From the NCBI RefSeq assembly GCF_900240315.1, contig NZ_OEPZ01000001.1:1-64000 (forward strand): a DNA stretch of 64,000 bases, written 5' to 3'. Every line of letters starts with the position of its first letter. Positions within the stretch are counted from its first letter, which is position 1. Under the pieces are notes generated by a model. The model did no database searches. It saw only the letters and a program-made list of their open reading frames with translations, and was not told where the DNA came from. A program made the position numbers and the translations under genes. Shown here piece by piece: positions 18,326 to 26,319 of this stretch. This stretch comes from Dorea phocaeensis. GTDB taxonomy: Bacteria; Bacillota; Clostridia; Lachnospirales; Lachnospiraceae.

Positions 18326-18955
18326 TCATTTTGCAACAGTCCCTTTTTTCTTCTTATTCTCATGCTCCGGTTCGGGAAGCTCGTCGATTAATTTTTCGAT
18401 GATCTGCTTTTTGACGTAGACATCAAAGCTTAAGTTGCAGATAAAGGCAAAGAGCTGAAGGTATTCTCGATCCTCTTCCGGGATATCAGCGAAGGCTTCC
18501 ATGGCAGACTGATAGGAGCCGGAAATATCTTTCTGAAGTGATTCGATCCGGGATTTTTCCAACTGGCAGATCTCTTCATAAATCTGGGGTAACTGAAGGT
18601 CTTCATCTGTATCAAAATATTTTTCAGTTATGGGCGCCAGCACCGTCTCAATGTCCTTGATAGATAAAAAGTTTTTAAAATAATAGATAAAGATCATGAT
18701 TAGTACATGTTCTTTGGAATACTTTTTCTTAACCGGCGGTGGAAGAAGATGGTTCTTGGCATAATTGTTGATCATGGTTTTGGTCAGAATCTTATCTTCT
18801 TCGTGGCGTCTGGTGGAACGGAACTGTTCTTCCATAAATGTAGTAACTTGATCCATATAAAGCCCGATATTCGGGATGTTTTTCGGTCTCACGTAGTCAA
18901 TTCGTGATAAACTAGCTAAAATGCTGTTTAGCATGTCATTTGTGTCAATTTTCAT
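18326..18955 (-). CDS. DUF1836 domain protein
   Basis: The 209-residue protein matches the DUF1836 family of Firmicutes: a MerR-like helical N-terminal part with TKTMINNYAKNHLLPPPVKKKYSK split over residues of about 57-80, then HVLIMIFIYYFKNFLSI and a helical C-terminal half. The tail EPEHENKKKKGTVAK is highly charged. The MerR-like segment suggests DNA binding, but no target is known. On the minus strand AGGTGAACTATT lies before the ATG at 18955. It diverges from the DUF3783-pcrA unit. Confidence 0.85.
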   Translation of the reverse strand: MKIDTNDMLNSILASLSRIDYVRPKNIPNIGLYMDQVTTFMEEQFRSTRRHEEDKILTKTMINNYAKNHLLPPPVKKKYSKEHVLIMIFIYYFKNFLSIKDIETVLAPITEKYFDTDEDLQLPQIYEEICQLEKSRIESLQKDISGSYQSAMEAFADIPEEDREYLQLFAFICNLSFDVYVKKQIIEKLIDELPEPEHENKKKKGTVAK

Positions 18956-19132
18956 AATAGTTCACCTCAATATAACCATTATATAGTTTTTAAAACTATA
19001 TGACAAGGATTTTTTCCTGGAATTTGTTTGGGGAAGGGTTCTCTTCCTTGGCGGATGGAAATTATGCGGTTGCACATCTGTTCGAAAGCCATTATAATAA
19101 AAACAGATTTTTGAAGGGGAGTAGGAGAAAAG

Positions 19133-19522
19133 ATGAAAGCTTCTGTATTATGTTACAATCTGAAAGGTACCAAAAAAGGAAAGCAGATCGCGATGATCTT
19201 TGGGTTTCTTGGATATAAGATTCGGCACGTAGAGAAGGAGGAATATGGACTTCCATTGAAGGCTCTTGCCGGAATGGGGGAAGTTCAAGAACAAGCAAGT
19301 GGTTCCGTTGACGGATTTTCGGAAGAGATGCTGGTGATGAATCCGGTTGGGGAGACTATGCTTGATAAGGCATTATTTCTGATGCGAAAAGAAAAAGTTC
19401 AGATAGGATTAAAAGCTGTGCTTACGGAGACGAATCAGGAGTGGAATTCCCTGGAACTTTACGAAGAGATTAAGAAGGAACATGAGTATATGCAGAAAAA
19501 TGCAGCAGAAAGGAAAGAATAA
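19133..19522 (+). CDS. DUF3783 domain protein
   Basis: The 129-residue protein begins MKASVLCYNLKG and shows the DUF3783 pattern MNPVGETMLDKALFLMRKE followed by a helical tail. This short, soluble family of clostridia has no assigned role. AGGAGAAAAG precedes the ATG. Only 2 bp separate its stop from the TTG start of pcrA, so the two are co-transcribed. Confidence 0.85.
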   Translation: MKASVLCYNLKGTKKGKQIAMIFGFLGYKIRHVEKEEYGLPLKALAGMGEVQEQASGSVDGFSEEMLVMNPVGETMLDKALFLMRKEKVQIGLKAVLTETNQEWNSLELYEEIKKEHEYMQKNAAERKE

Positions 19523-19524
19523 AT

Positions 19525-21756
19525 TTGAGTATATATGATACGTTAAATGAACAACAAAGCGAGGCGGTGCTTCATACAGAAGGGCCGCTTTTGATTCTGG
19601 CGGGAGCAGGATCAGGAAAGACTAGGGTGTTGACCCATAGGATTGCCTATTTGATCGAGGAAAAGGGCGTAAATCCCTGGAATATTCTGGCTATTACTTT
19701 TACCAATAAGGCAGCTGGAGAGATGAGGGAACGAGTAGATCAGTTGGTAGGATTTGGATCAGAAAGTATCTGGGTCAGTACCTTCCATTCTACTTGTGTC
19801 CGAATTTTAAGAAGACATATTGATCTTCTAGGGTATGATACGAATTTTACAATCTATGACGCAGATGATCAGAAGACGCTGATGAAGGATGTATGTAAGC
19901 TTTTGAATATTGATACGAAGGTATACAAAGAACGTTCTTTGTTAAATGCCATTTCCCATGCGAAGGATGAGCTGGTAACACCGGAAGAGTTCCTTTTGCA
20001 GGCGGGAGGAGATTTTAGCCAGAAGAAGATTGCGGAAGTTTATGCAGAATATGAAAAGCAGTTAAGAGCCAACAATGCGCTTGACTTTGACGATCTGCTG
20101 GTGAAAACGGTACAGCTGTTCCAGACGCAAAAAGATGTGTTGGAATATTATCAGGAACGGTTTCGCTATATTATGGTGGATGAGTACCAGGATACCAATA
20201 CGGTTCAATTTGAACTGATCCGTCTGCTTGCGTCCAAATATCGGAATCTCTGTGTAGTAGGTGATGACGATCAGTCCATCTATAAGTTCCGCGGAGCGAA
20301 TATTAAGAATATCCTGAATTTTGAACAGGTTTTCGAGGATGCCAAAGTGATTAAGCTGGAACAGAATTATCGTTCTACCGGCAATATTTTAAATGCGGCG
20401 AATACGGTGATCCGCAACAACATGGGAAGAAAGGACAAGACACTTTGGACGGATAAAGGGGAAGGGGAGAAGATTTCCCTTCGTCAGTTTGATTCTGCCT
20501 ATGATGAGGCAGAGTATATTGTAGATGAGATTCGGAAAAATGTGGCAAAAGGCGATGTGACCTACCACGATCATGCCATCCTTTATCGGACGAACGCACA
20601 GTCCCGTATGTTTGAAGAAAAATTTGTGACGGCAAATATCCCTTATAAGATTGTTGGCGGTGTCAACTTCTATGCAAGGCGAGAAATCAAAGATTTACTG
20701 GCTTATTTAAAAACCGTGGATAATGGAAAAGATGATCTGGCCGTACGGAGAATTATCAATATTCCAAAGCGTGGAATTGGTCTTACCAGCACGAACCGGG
20801 TACAGGAATACGCATCCAGGCATGAGATTGGATTCTATGATGCGCTGTGCGGCGTGGACTTGATTCCGGATATCGGAAGGGGAGCTTCAAAGCTAGAGTC
20901 TTTTGTAGCGTTGATTGAACATTTTAAAACAGATGCGAAGGATTTAAGCTTGTCTGATCTGATGCAGGAAATTATCGAGGAGACTGGTTATGTAGAGAGC
21001 CTTCGTGCAGATGAGGGGGAAGAGGCTGATGCCAGAATTGAAAATATCGATGAGTTATTAAGCAAGATCGCAGCTTATGAGGAAACCTGCGAGGAGCAGA
21101 ATGAACCGGCGACATTAAGCGGATTTTTGGAAGAGGTAGCATTGGTGGCGGATATTGACAGTTTGGATGAGGACAGTGATTATGTGATACTGATGACGCT
21201 TCACAGTGCGAAGGGACTGGAGTTCCCTCATGTCTATTTGGCTGGTATGGAAGATGGTATTTTTCCAAGTTATATGACGGTGACGGCAGACGATCCGGAG
21301 GAAATGGAAGAGGAGCGACGCCTCTGCTATGTCGGAATTACCAGAGCAGAAGAAGAGTTAACATTAACCTGTGCAAGGAGAAGAATGATCCGGGGAGAGA
21401 CCCAGTATAATAAAATGTCCCGGTTTATCAAAGAGATTCCAAGAGAACTGTTATCCACAGGAGCCGTCTTTGAGAAGGAAAAGGAAGAGCCGGTAAAACA
21501 GGCAGCATATCTGCAGGCGAGACAGGCTTTCCGGAAGCAGGCGTTTACTGCGCCGAAGCCGGTGCGCCAATTTGGAAATCCAGGCGGCGACGGACCGGGA
21601 TACGGAGTCGGAGACCGGGTACGCCATATGAAATTCGGAGAAGGAACGGTTACGGCGCTTACAGAAGGTGGAAGAGATTATGAGGTTACGGTGGACTTTG
21701 ATACCGCAGGGACGAAGAAGATGTTCGCTGCTTTTGCAAAATTAAAGAAGCTTTAA
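19525..21756 (+). CDS. pcrA: ATP-dependent DNA helicase PcrA (UvrD/Rep family)
   Basis: The 743-residue SF1A helicase has AGAGSGKTRVL (Walker A), TFTNKAAGEM (motif Ia), VDEYQDTN (motif II), VVGDDDQSIYKFRGA (motif III), LEQNYRST (motif IV), VILMTLHSAKGLEF (motif V) and YVGITRAEEEL (motif VI). The C-terminal GVGDRVRHMKFGEGTVT segment is the Tudor-like tail of PcrA that binds RNA polymerase. The start is TTG at 19525 with AGGAAAGAA upstream; no better ATG preserves the conserved LNEQQSEAV. It acts in repair, replication restart and transcription-replication conflict. Confidence 0.96.
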   Translation: MSIYDTLNEQQSEAVLHTEGPLLILAGAGSGKTRVLTHRIAYLIEEKGVNPWNILAITFTNKAAGEMRERVDQLVGFGSESIWVSTFHSTCVRILRRHIDLLGYDTNFTIYDADDQKTLMKDVCKLLNIDTKVYKERSLLNAISHAKDELVTPEEFLLQAGGDFSQKKIAEVYAEYEKQLRANNALDFDDLLVKTVQLFQTQKDVLEYYQERFRYIMVDEYQDTNTVQFELIRLLASKYRNLCVVGDDDQSIYKFRGANIKNILNFEQVFEDAKVIKLEQNYRSTGNILNAANTVIRNNMGRKDKTLWTDKGEGEKISLRQFDSAYDEAEYIVDEIRKNVAKGDVTYHDHAILYRTNAQSRMFEEKFVTANIPYKIVGGVNFYARREIKDLLAYLKTVDNGKDDLAVRRIINIPKRGIGLTSTNRVQEYASRHEIGFYDALCGVDLIPDIGRGASKLESFVALIEHFKTDAKDLSLSDLMQEIIEETGYVESLRADEGEEADARIENIDELLSKIAAYEETCEEQNEPATLSGFLEEVALVADIDSLDEDSDYVILMTLHSAKGLEFPHVYLAGMEDGIFPSYMTVTADDPEEMEEERRLCYVGITRAEEELTLTCARRRMIRGETQYNKMSRFIKEIPRELLSTGAVFEKEKEEPVKQAAYLQARQAFRKQAFTAPKPVRQFGNPGGDGPGYGVGDRVRHMKFGEGTVTALTEGGRDYEVTVDFDTAGTKKMFAAFAKLKKL

Positions 21757-21810
21757 AAAGTGTTTTGGAAAATATTTTTACATAAAAATATAGTAATATG
21801 AAAAAGATAG

Positions 21811-21819
21811 TGTTATAAT
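21811..21819 (+). promoter_or_regulatory. Extended -10 promoter for the small acidic membrane protein
   Basis: TGTTATAAT matches the extended -10 consensus TGnTATAAT and lies 49 bp before the start codon at 21868. No clear -35 is seen. Confidence 0.5.
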
Positions 21820-21867
21820 AACAGCAGAATTGAACTTGCTATCAAGCATAAGAAAGGACGTGGGAGC

Positions 21868-22110
21868 ATGAGTAAGGTAGAAGATTTTATCGCAGCAACA
21901 AAATTAAGTGAGCTGGTGAATAAAAAGGAAGAAGATAAGCACTGTAAGACGGTTCTTTGGATTTTGGCGATCGTAGGAGCAGTTGCAGCAATCGCAGCTA
22001 TTGCTTATGCAGTGTATTGTTTCTTTACCCCAGATTATCTGGAAGATTTTGAAGAAGATTTCGAGGATGATTTTGACGACGATTTCTTCAATGACGATGA
22101 TCAGGTATAG
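21868..22110 (+). CDS. Small membrane protein with a poly-acidic tail (80 aa)
   Basis: Residues 28-52 form a hydrophobic helix rich in Ala/Ile/Val. The last 25 residues are almost only Asp, Glu and Phe (repeats of DFEEDFEDDFDDDFF). The N-terminal 25 residues are charged and helical. Similar uncharacterised proteins occur in Lachnospiraceae next to pcrA; I know of no function. AAAGGACG lies before the ATG at 21868. Confidence 0.65.
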   Translation: MSKVEDFIAATKLSELVNKKEEDKHCKTVLWILAIVGAVAAIAAIAYAVYCFFTPDYLEDFEEDFEDDFDDDFFNDDDQV

Positions 22111-22191
22111 AGGTTGAGATTAGCAGCGTAAGTTTGGCTGCATAAATCTGGAACCGTAGGTAAGTGCAGCAAAGGCAGTAAAAAAAATGAT

Positions 22192-22247
22192 AAAAAAGCA
22201 GGTTGAGAGCCTATCTGAGGTGAGAAAGGCATCTTGCCTGCTTTTTT
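22192..22247 (+). terminator. Intrinsic terminator
   Basis: An 11-bp stem AAAAAAGCAGG/CCTGCTTTTTT (22192-22202 with 22237-22247) encloses a 34-nt partly self-complementary loop. The U-tract on both strands could make it act in both directions. Confidence 0.65.
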
Positions 22248-22340
22248 GGTGTAAAGTAAAATCCTTTTGGAGGAGTAAACAGGATCCTTCTATGCTATAG
22301 TAAGTGGAAGAAGAAATGATCCGGTGATGGAGGGAAAGAG

Positions 22341-23264
22341 ATGGATGAGCAGTGTTATGCCCTGTTAATTGATGCGGACAATGTGTCTGCAAAATATATT
22401 AAGCCGATTTTGACGGAGTTGTCAAAATATGGGATTATTACTTATAAGAGAATCTACGGAGATTGGACCAGTACGCAGCATGCCAGCTGGAAGGATGAGC
22501 TGCTTCGTAATTCGATTACGCCGATCCAGCAGTTCAGCTATACGCAGGGGAAGAATGCCACAGATTCAGCTATGATTATCGATGCTATGGATATTTTGTA
22601 TACCAATGATGTGGATGGATTCTGTATCGTCTCAAGTGATAGTGATTTTACAAGGTTGGTCAGTCGGTTGAGAGAAAGCGGGAAAATGGTAATCGGTATG
22701 GGAGAAAATAAGACGCCGGAACCATTTCGAAAAGCCTGTGATAAATTTACGATTCTTGAAAACCTGTTAAGTGACCAGGAACCGGCGGCGGAAAAGGAAG
22801 TCCATGATCAGATCAGCAAAGAAAAGATCGAGGATGCCATTATCAAGATGGTGATTGAAAATCAGAACAGCAATAAGGAATCGGGGCTTGGAGAGATTGG
22901 AAGCCGTTTAGTTAGCTTGTACCCAGATTTTGACGTACGAAGCTATGGATATAATATGCTGTCTAAATTCCTGGAAGAGTTTTCCGGAATTCAGTTGGTG
23001 AAACATGGAAATTATGTGTCGGTGGCATTGAAAGAAGACAGAGGCATGAAAGAGGATATCGACGCCTATGTAGTAAATCTAGTGCAGAAAGCCGGAAAAG
23101 ACGGGATGGAGCTTAGTACGCTGGGAAACCGGGTTTATGAAAAGTATAAGGACTTTAAAATCCGCGATTATGGGTATGCTCAGTTCAATAAATATGTAAA
23201 AAGTGTGAAACATATCGAAGTGAAGCAGGATGGTACTATTTTGAAAGCACGCTATGTAAAATAG
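22341..23264 (+). CDS. NYN-domain ribonuclease-like protein with two OST-HTH/LOTUS domains
   Basis: The 307-residue protein starts with a NYN (PIN-like) domain: LLIDADNVS at about 8-16, TDSAMIIDAMD and CIVSSDSDFTRL supply the conserved aspartates, and GMGENKTPEPF closes it near residue 130. Two winged-helix OST-HTH repeats follow (about 168-225 and 238-300; each contains a Y-x-x-F-x-x-R-x-YGY pattern). This is the bacterial version of the MARF1/limkain-type architecture that combines an RNA nuclease with RNA-binding LOTUS modules. The RNA substrates are unknown. It starts 26 bp after the end of an upstream terminator's purine tract, behind GGAGGGAAAG. Confidence 0.88.
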   Translation: MDEQCYALLIDADNVSAKYIKPILTELSKYGIITYKRIYGDWTSTQHASWKDELLRNSITPIQQFSYTQGKNATDSAMIIDAMDILYTNDVDGFCIVSSDSDFTRLVSRLRESGKMVIGMGENKTPEPFRKACDKFTILENLLSDQEPAAEKEVHDQISKEKIEDAIIKMVIENQNSNKESGLGEIGSRLVSLYPDFDVRSYGYNMLSKFLEEFSGIQLVKHGNYVSVALKEDRGMKEDIDAYVVNLVQKAGKDGMELSTLGNRVYEKYKDFKIRDYGYAQFNKYVKSVKHIEVKQDGTILKARYVK

Positions 23265-23343
23265 TGAGGAAAATCAAGATATAAAAGATGAATAAAAGCA
23301 AAGAAAATGACAGATAAATTGGCAGGAGAGAGGAACAGATAGG

Positions 23344-24720
23344 ATGAAAAAAGGGCAGGTATATGAAGGGATTATAGAGAAAGTAGAATTTCCGAACAAG
23401 GGAATTGTTCCGGTGCCGGAAGAGGGTAGAAACGTAATTGTGAAAAATGGAATTCCGAGACAGAAAATTCGATTTTGTGTAAATAAATTCCGGAAAGGTC
23501 AGGCAGAGGGGCGACTTCTGGAGGTACTGGAAAAGTCTCCGTTGGAAACCAGGGAGCCGGTATGTGGTCTTTTCCCGGCCTGCGGCGGATGCATGTATCA
23601 GACGATGGCCTATGAGGAGCAGATCCTTATGAAAACCCGGCAGGTGAAGGAGATCATGGATGCGGCAGTAGAAGGAGACTATGTGTTTGAAGGGGTCAGG
23701 AAAAGTCCGAAAGAGTTCGCTTACCGCAACAAAATGGAATTTTCTTTTGGAGATGAGTATAAAGATGGACCGCTTTCCCTGGGACTTCATAAGAAGGGAA
23801 GTACGTATGATGTGCTGACAGCATCCGATTGCAAATTGGTACATGAGGATCTGACAAAGATTCTGATGTGCGTTCTTAATCATTTTAAAGATCTGGGAGC
23901 CAGCTATTACAAAAAAATGCAGCACGTAGGTTATTTGCGCCATCTGCTTTTGAGACGCGGAGATGTTACGGGAGAAATCCTGGTCAATCTGGTAACAACC
24001 ACGCAGGAAGAGCATGAAATGCAGCCGCTGGTAGAAAAGCTTTTGTCCCTTTCCTTAGAAGGAAAGATCGTGGGAATCCTGCACATTCTGAATGATTCTT
24101 GGTCGGATGTGGTACAAAGTGATGAGACAAGAGTTTTGTATGGACAGGACTATTATTATGAAAAGCTTCTGGGAATGGATTTTAAGATTACGCCGTTTTC
24201 TTTCTTTCAGCCGAATACGAAAGGTGCAGAAGTGCTGTATCAGATTGTAAGAGATTATATTGGTGATATTCGGGATCTTACGGTATTCGATTTGTTCAGC
24301 GGAACCGGAACCATTGGTCAGGTTCTTGCGCCGGTAGCGAAAAAAGTAATTGGTGTGGAGATCGTGGAAGAAGCGGTAGAAGCGGCGAAAGAAAATGCCG
24401 TACACAATGGTCTTTCCAACTGTGAATTCATAGCAGGCGATGTATTTAAGGTGCTGGATGAGATCGAGGAAAAGCCGGATGTGATCGTGCTGGATCCGCC
24501 TCGTGATGGCATTCACCCGAAGGCGCTACCAAAGATTCTGGATTATGGAGTGGATCGGATCGTCTATATCTCCTGTAAGGTGACGAGTCTGGCAAGGGAT
24601 TTGGAGATGATGCAGGCGAGAGGGTATAAGGTGGAAAAATGTGTGGCGGTTGACCAGTTCGCGGGCACGGTGCACGTGGAGACGGTAGTTTTGATGTCAA
24701 AGGTGAATCCTGACAAGTAA
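23344..24720 (+). CDS. rlmD: 23S rRNA (uracil-C5)-methyltransferase, RlmD/RumA-TrmA family
   Basis: The 458-residue protein has an N-terminal TRAM-like RNA-binding domain (about 1-65), a cysteine cluster CGLFPACGGCMYQ that holds a [4Fe-4S] centre, a SAM-binding methyltransferase core (FDLFSGTGTIG, VIVLDPPRDG) and the catalytic cysteine in YISCKVTSLARDL. The family methylates U1939 or U747 of 23S rRNA, or U54 of tRNA; clostridia often have two copies and which base this one modifies cannot be told. It is the last host-like gene before the accessory island. Confidence 0.92.
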   Translation: MKKGQVYEGIIEKVEFPNKGIVPVPEEGRNVIVKNGIPRQKIRFCVNKFRKGQAEGRLLEVLEKSPLETREPVCGLFPACGGCMYQTMAYEEQILMKTRQVKEIMDAAVEGDYVFEGVRKSPKEFAYRNKMEFSFGDEYKDGPLSLGLHKKGSTYDVLTASDCKLVHEDLTKILMCVLNHFKDLGASYYKKMQHVGYLRHLLLRRGDVTGEILVNLVTTTQEEHEMQPLVEKLLSLSLEGKIVGILHILNDSWSDVVQSDETRVLYGQDYYYEKLLGMDFKITPFSFFQPNTKGAEVLYQIVRDYIGDIRDLTVFDLFSGTGTIGQVLAPVAKKVIGVEIVEEAVEAAKENAVHNGLSNCEFIAGDVFKVLDEIEEKPDVIVLDPPRDGIHPKALPKILDYGVDRIVYISCKVTSLARDLEMMQARGYKVEKCVAVDQFAGTVHVETVVLMSKVNPDK

Positions 24721-24739
24721 ATATAGTGTAGAAAACAAG

Positions 24740-24798
24740 GGACTTTCTCAAAGACTATCGTTAAAAGGTATATGAAGTCTTGCAGAAAGTCCTTTTTT
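24740..24798 (+). terminator. Intrinsic terminator after the rRNA methyltransferase
   Basis: A 9-bp stem GGACTTTCT/AGAAAGTCC (24740-24748 with 24784-24792), extended inward by AAGACT/AGTCTT, is followed by six T. Confidence 0.8.
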
Positions 24799-24935
24799 GA
24801 TGCTTGAAAATAGTTAAGTGGGAACTGGTCTACTTGGTGGGGTTGACACTAGGGAATGGATAACAGAAATTTGAACCCTAGAGGGGTTCAATAGGTATTT
24901 AGTCTTATGTTGGCTTACAGAATATAGGTATTCAC
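24799..24935. other. Non-coding stretch with overlapping inverted repeats upstream of the island promoter
   Basis: No gene is visible. TTGAACCC/GGGTTCAA (24871-24878 with 24884-24891) forms an 8-bp stem with a 5-nt loop. CTAGGG (24849-24854) can instead pair with CCCTAG (24876-24881), so the two structures exclude each other. No T-tract follows. The role is unknown; it may mark the left border of the insertion. Confidence 0.35.
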
Positions 24936-24959
24936 GGAATTGCAAAACGATAGGGTATC

Positions 24960-24988
24960 TTGATAAAAATCAAAATTCGTGATATAAT
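24960..24988 (+). promoter_or_regulatory. Near-consensus sigma-A promoter of the defence operon
   Basis: TTGATA (24960-24965), a 17-bp spacer, TATAAT (24983-24988). The start codon of the HTH-methyltransferase lies 60 bp downstream, leaving room for an operator. GGAATTGCAAAACGA (24936-24950) lies just upstream of the -35 and has a near copy at 34725-34739. Confidence 0.75.
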
Positions 24989-25047
24989 AATGAAACTAAC
25001 TTTGACTAGAATTAAACTGCTGAAACAGTAGATTAAGGAGTGAATAA

Positions 25048-26319
25048 ATGCAAATTAGTTATAAACCTTTATGGCATACACTTTTGGAAAAGGGAATGTC
25101 TAAAGAAGATCTTAGAACAATGGCAAAACTATCAACAAATGCCATTGCGAATATGGGAAAGGATAAGAATGTAAGTATGTCAACCTTGCTTAAAATATGT
25201 GAAACACTCCAGTGTGATTTGGATGCTGTAGTGGAATTGAAAGGACTGGATCCAGTAAAGGAAAGTGAGGAAACTGAGGCTCGCATTGAACATAAAACAT
25301 ATTCACCAAGACTGGTGTCACTGTTTTCCGGCTGCGGAGGAATGGATAAAGGCTTCGAGAATGCAGGGTATACAAGGGTATGGGCAAATGACTTTGACAA
25401 AGATGCCCAAGCAGTTTTTAGACTCAATCTCGGAGAAATTGATGGAAGAGATATAACAACGGTGCCCGTAGAGGATATTCCAGATTGTGATATTTTAACT
25501 GCTGGATTTCCGTGTCAGCCATTTTCAAACGCAGGCAATCGTAGAGGAGTTTATGACGAGAGAGGCGAGTTGTATCTTGAGTGTTTAAGAATAATAGAGC
25601 ATCAACAACCACGAGCTGTTTTATTTGAAAATGTTAAAGGCTTGATGTCTTCTAAACACCAGAGCGGAAAAAAATTGATTGATGTAATCAAGGAGGACTT
25701 AGAAGGGCTAGGTTATCTTGTTAATTATAAAGTGGTAAATGCATCTGATTATGGAGTACCGCAAAATAGAGAGCGTATGATACTTGTAGCTTTAAGAAAG
25801 GATCTTGGAAAGACATTTGAATTTCCTCCTGTTCAGAGCGATAAAAGTAAGCTTACATTAAGACACATTTTAGATATTCCTGCAGATGTGCCGAATCAAA
25901 CATTTTGGCCATACTCCCCTCAAGCACAGAATATGGTTGATCAGATTCCAGAAGGAGGTTCATGGAAGAGTATTCCATACGAGAACCTTTCTCCAAGATT
26001 CAAAAGAATCCGGGATGATATGAAAAGGTATCATGCTCCGAACTTTTATAGACGCTTTAGCAGAGATGAAATAAACGGAACGATTACAGCATCTGCGCAG
26101 CCGGAAAACTGTGGAATAACACATCCAACAGAGAATAGGCGTTATACAATTCGAGAAATTGCACGAATTCAAACGTTCCCTGATGATTTTAAATTTATTG
26201 ATGATACAACTAAAAATATAGTAGCAATGTACAAAGTAATAGGAAATGCTGTACCTTGTCATCTTGCAGAGGTGATAGCAAATGCTATTTATAAGCAAGC
26301 TTTCGAGGAGGAAAAATAA
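25048..26319 (+). CDS. DNA (cytosine-5-)-methyltransferase with N-terminal HTH domain
   Basis: The 423-residue protein has two parts. Residues 1-70 are a Cro/CI-type helix-turn-helix (SKEDLRTMAKLSTNAIANMG, then TLLKICETLQCDLDAVVEL). Residues 88-420 are a C5-methyltransferase: LFSGCGGMDKGFE (SAM binding), GFPCQPFSNAG with catalytic C156, LFENVKG, QNRERMILVA and the C-terminal GNAVPC. The target-recognition region lies between about 265 and 345. It methylates cytosine in a specific site to protect host DNA; the HTH part probably represses its own operon or controls its timing. AAGGAGTG precedes the ATG, and the mcrB-like gene starts at the next base after the stop. Confidence 0.93.
   Translation: MQISYKPLWHTLLEKGMSKEDLRTMAKLSTNAIANMGKDKNVSMSTLLKICETLQCDLDAVVELKGLDPVKESEETEARIEHKTYSPRLVSLFSGCGGMDKGFENAGYTRVWANDFDKDAQAVFRLNLGEIDGRDITTVPVEDIPDCDILTAGFPCQPFSNAGNRRGVYDERGELYLECLRIIEHQQPRAVLFENVKGLMSSKHQSGKKLIDVIKEDLEGLGYLVNYKVVNASDYGVPQNRERMILVALRKDLGKTFEFPPVQSDKSKLTLRHILDIPADVPNQTFWPYSPQAQNMVDQIPEGGSWKSIPYENLSPRFKRIRDDMKRYHAPNFYRRFSRDEINGTITASAQPENCGITHPTENRRYTIREIARIQTFPDDFKFIDDTTKNIVAMYKVIGNAVPCHLAEVIANAIYKQAFEEEK

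Noticed and set aside
24799..24935. tRNA-like 3' end as integration site of the defence island
   Set aside because: GGGGTTCAAT recalls a T-arm, but no acceptor stem, anticodon arm or CCA-adjacent pairing could be built, and no copy exists at the other border.
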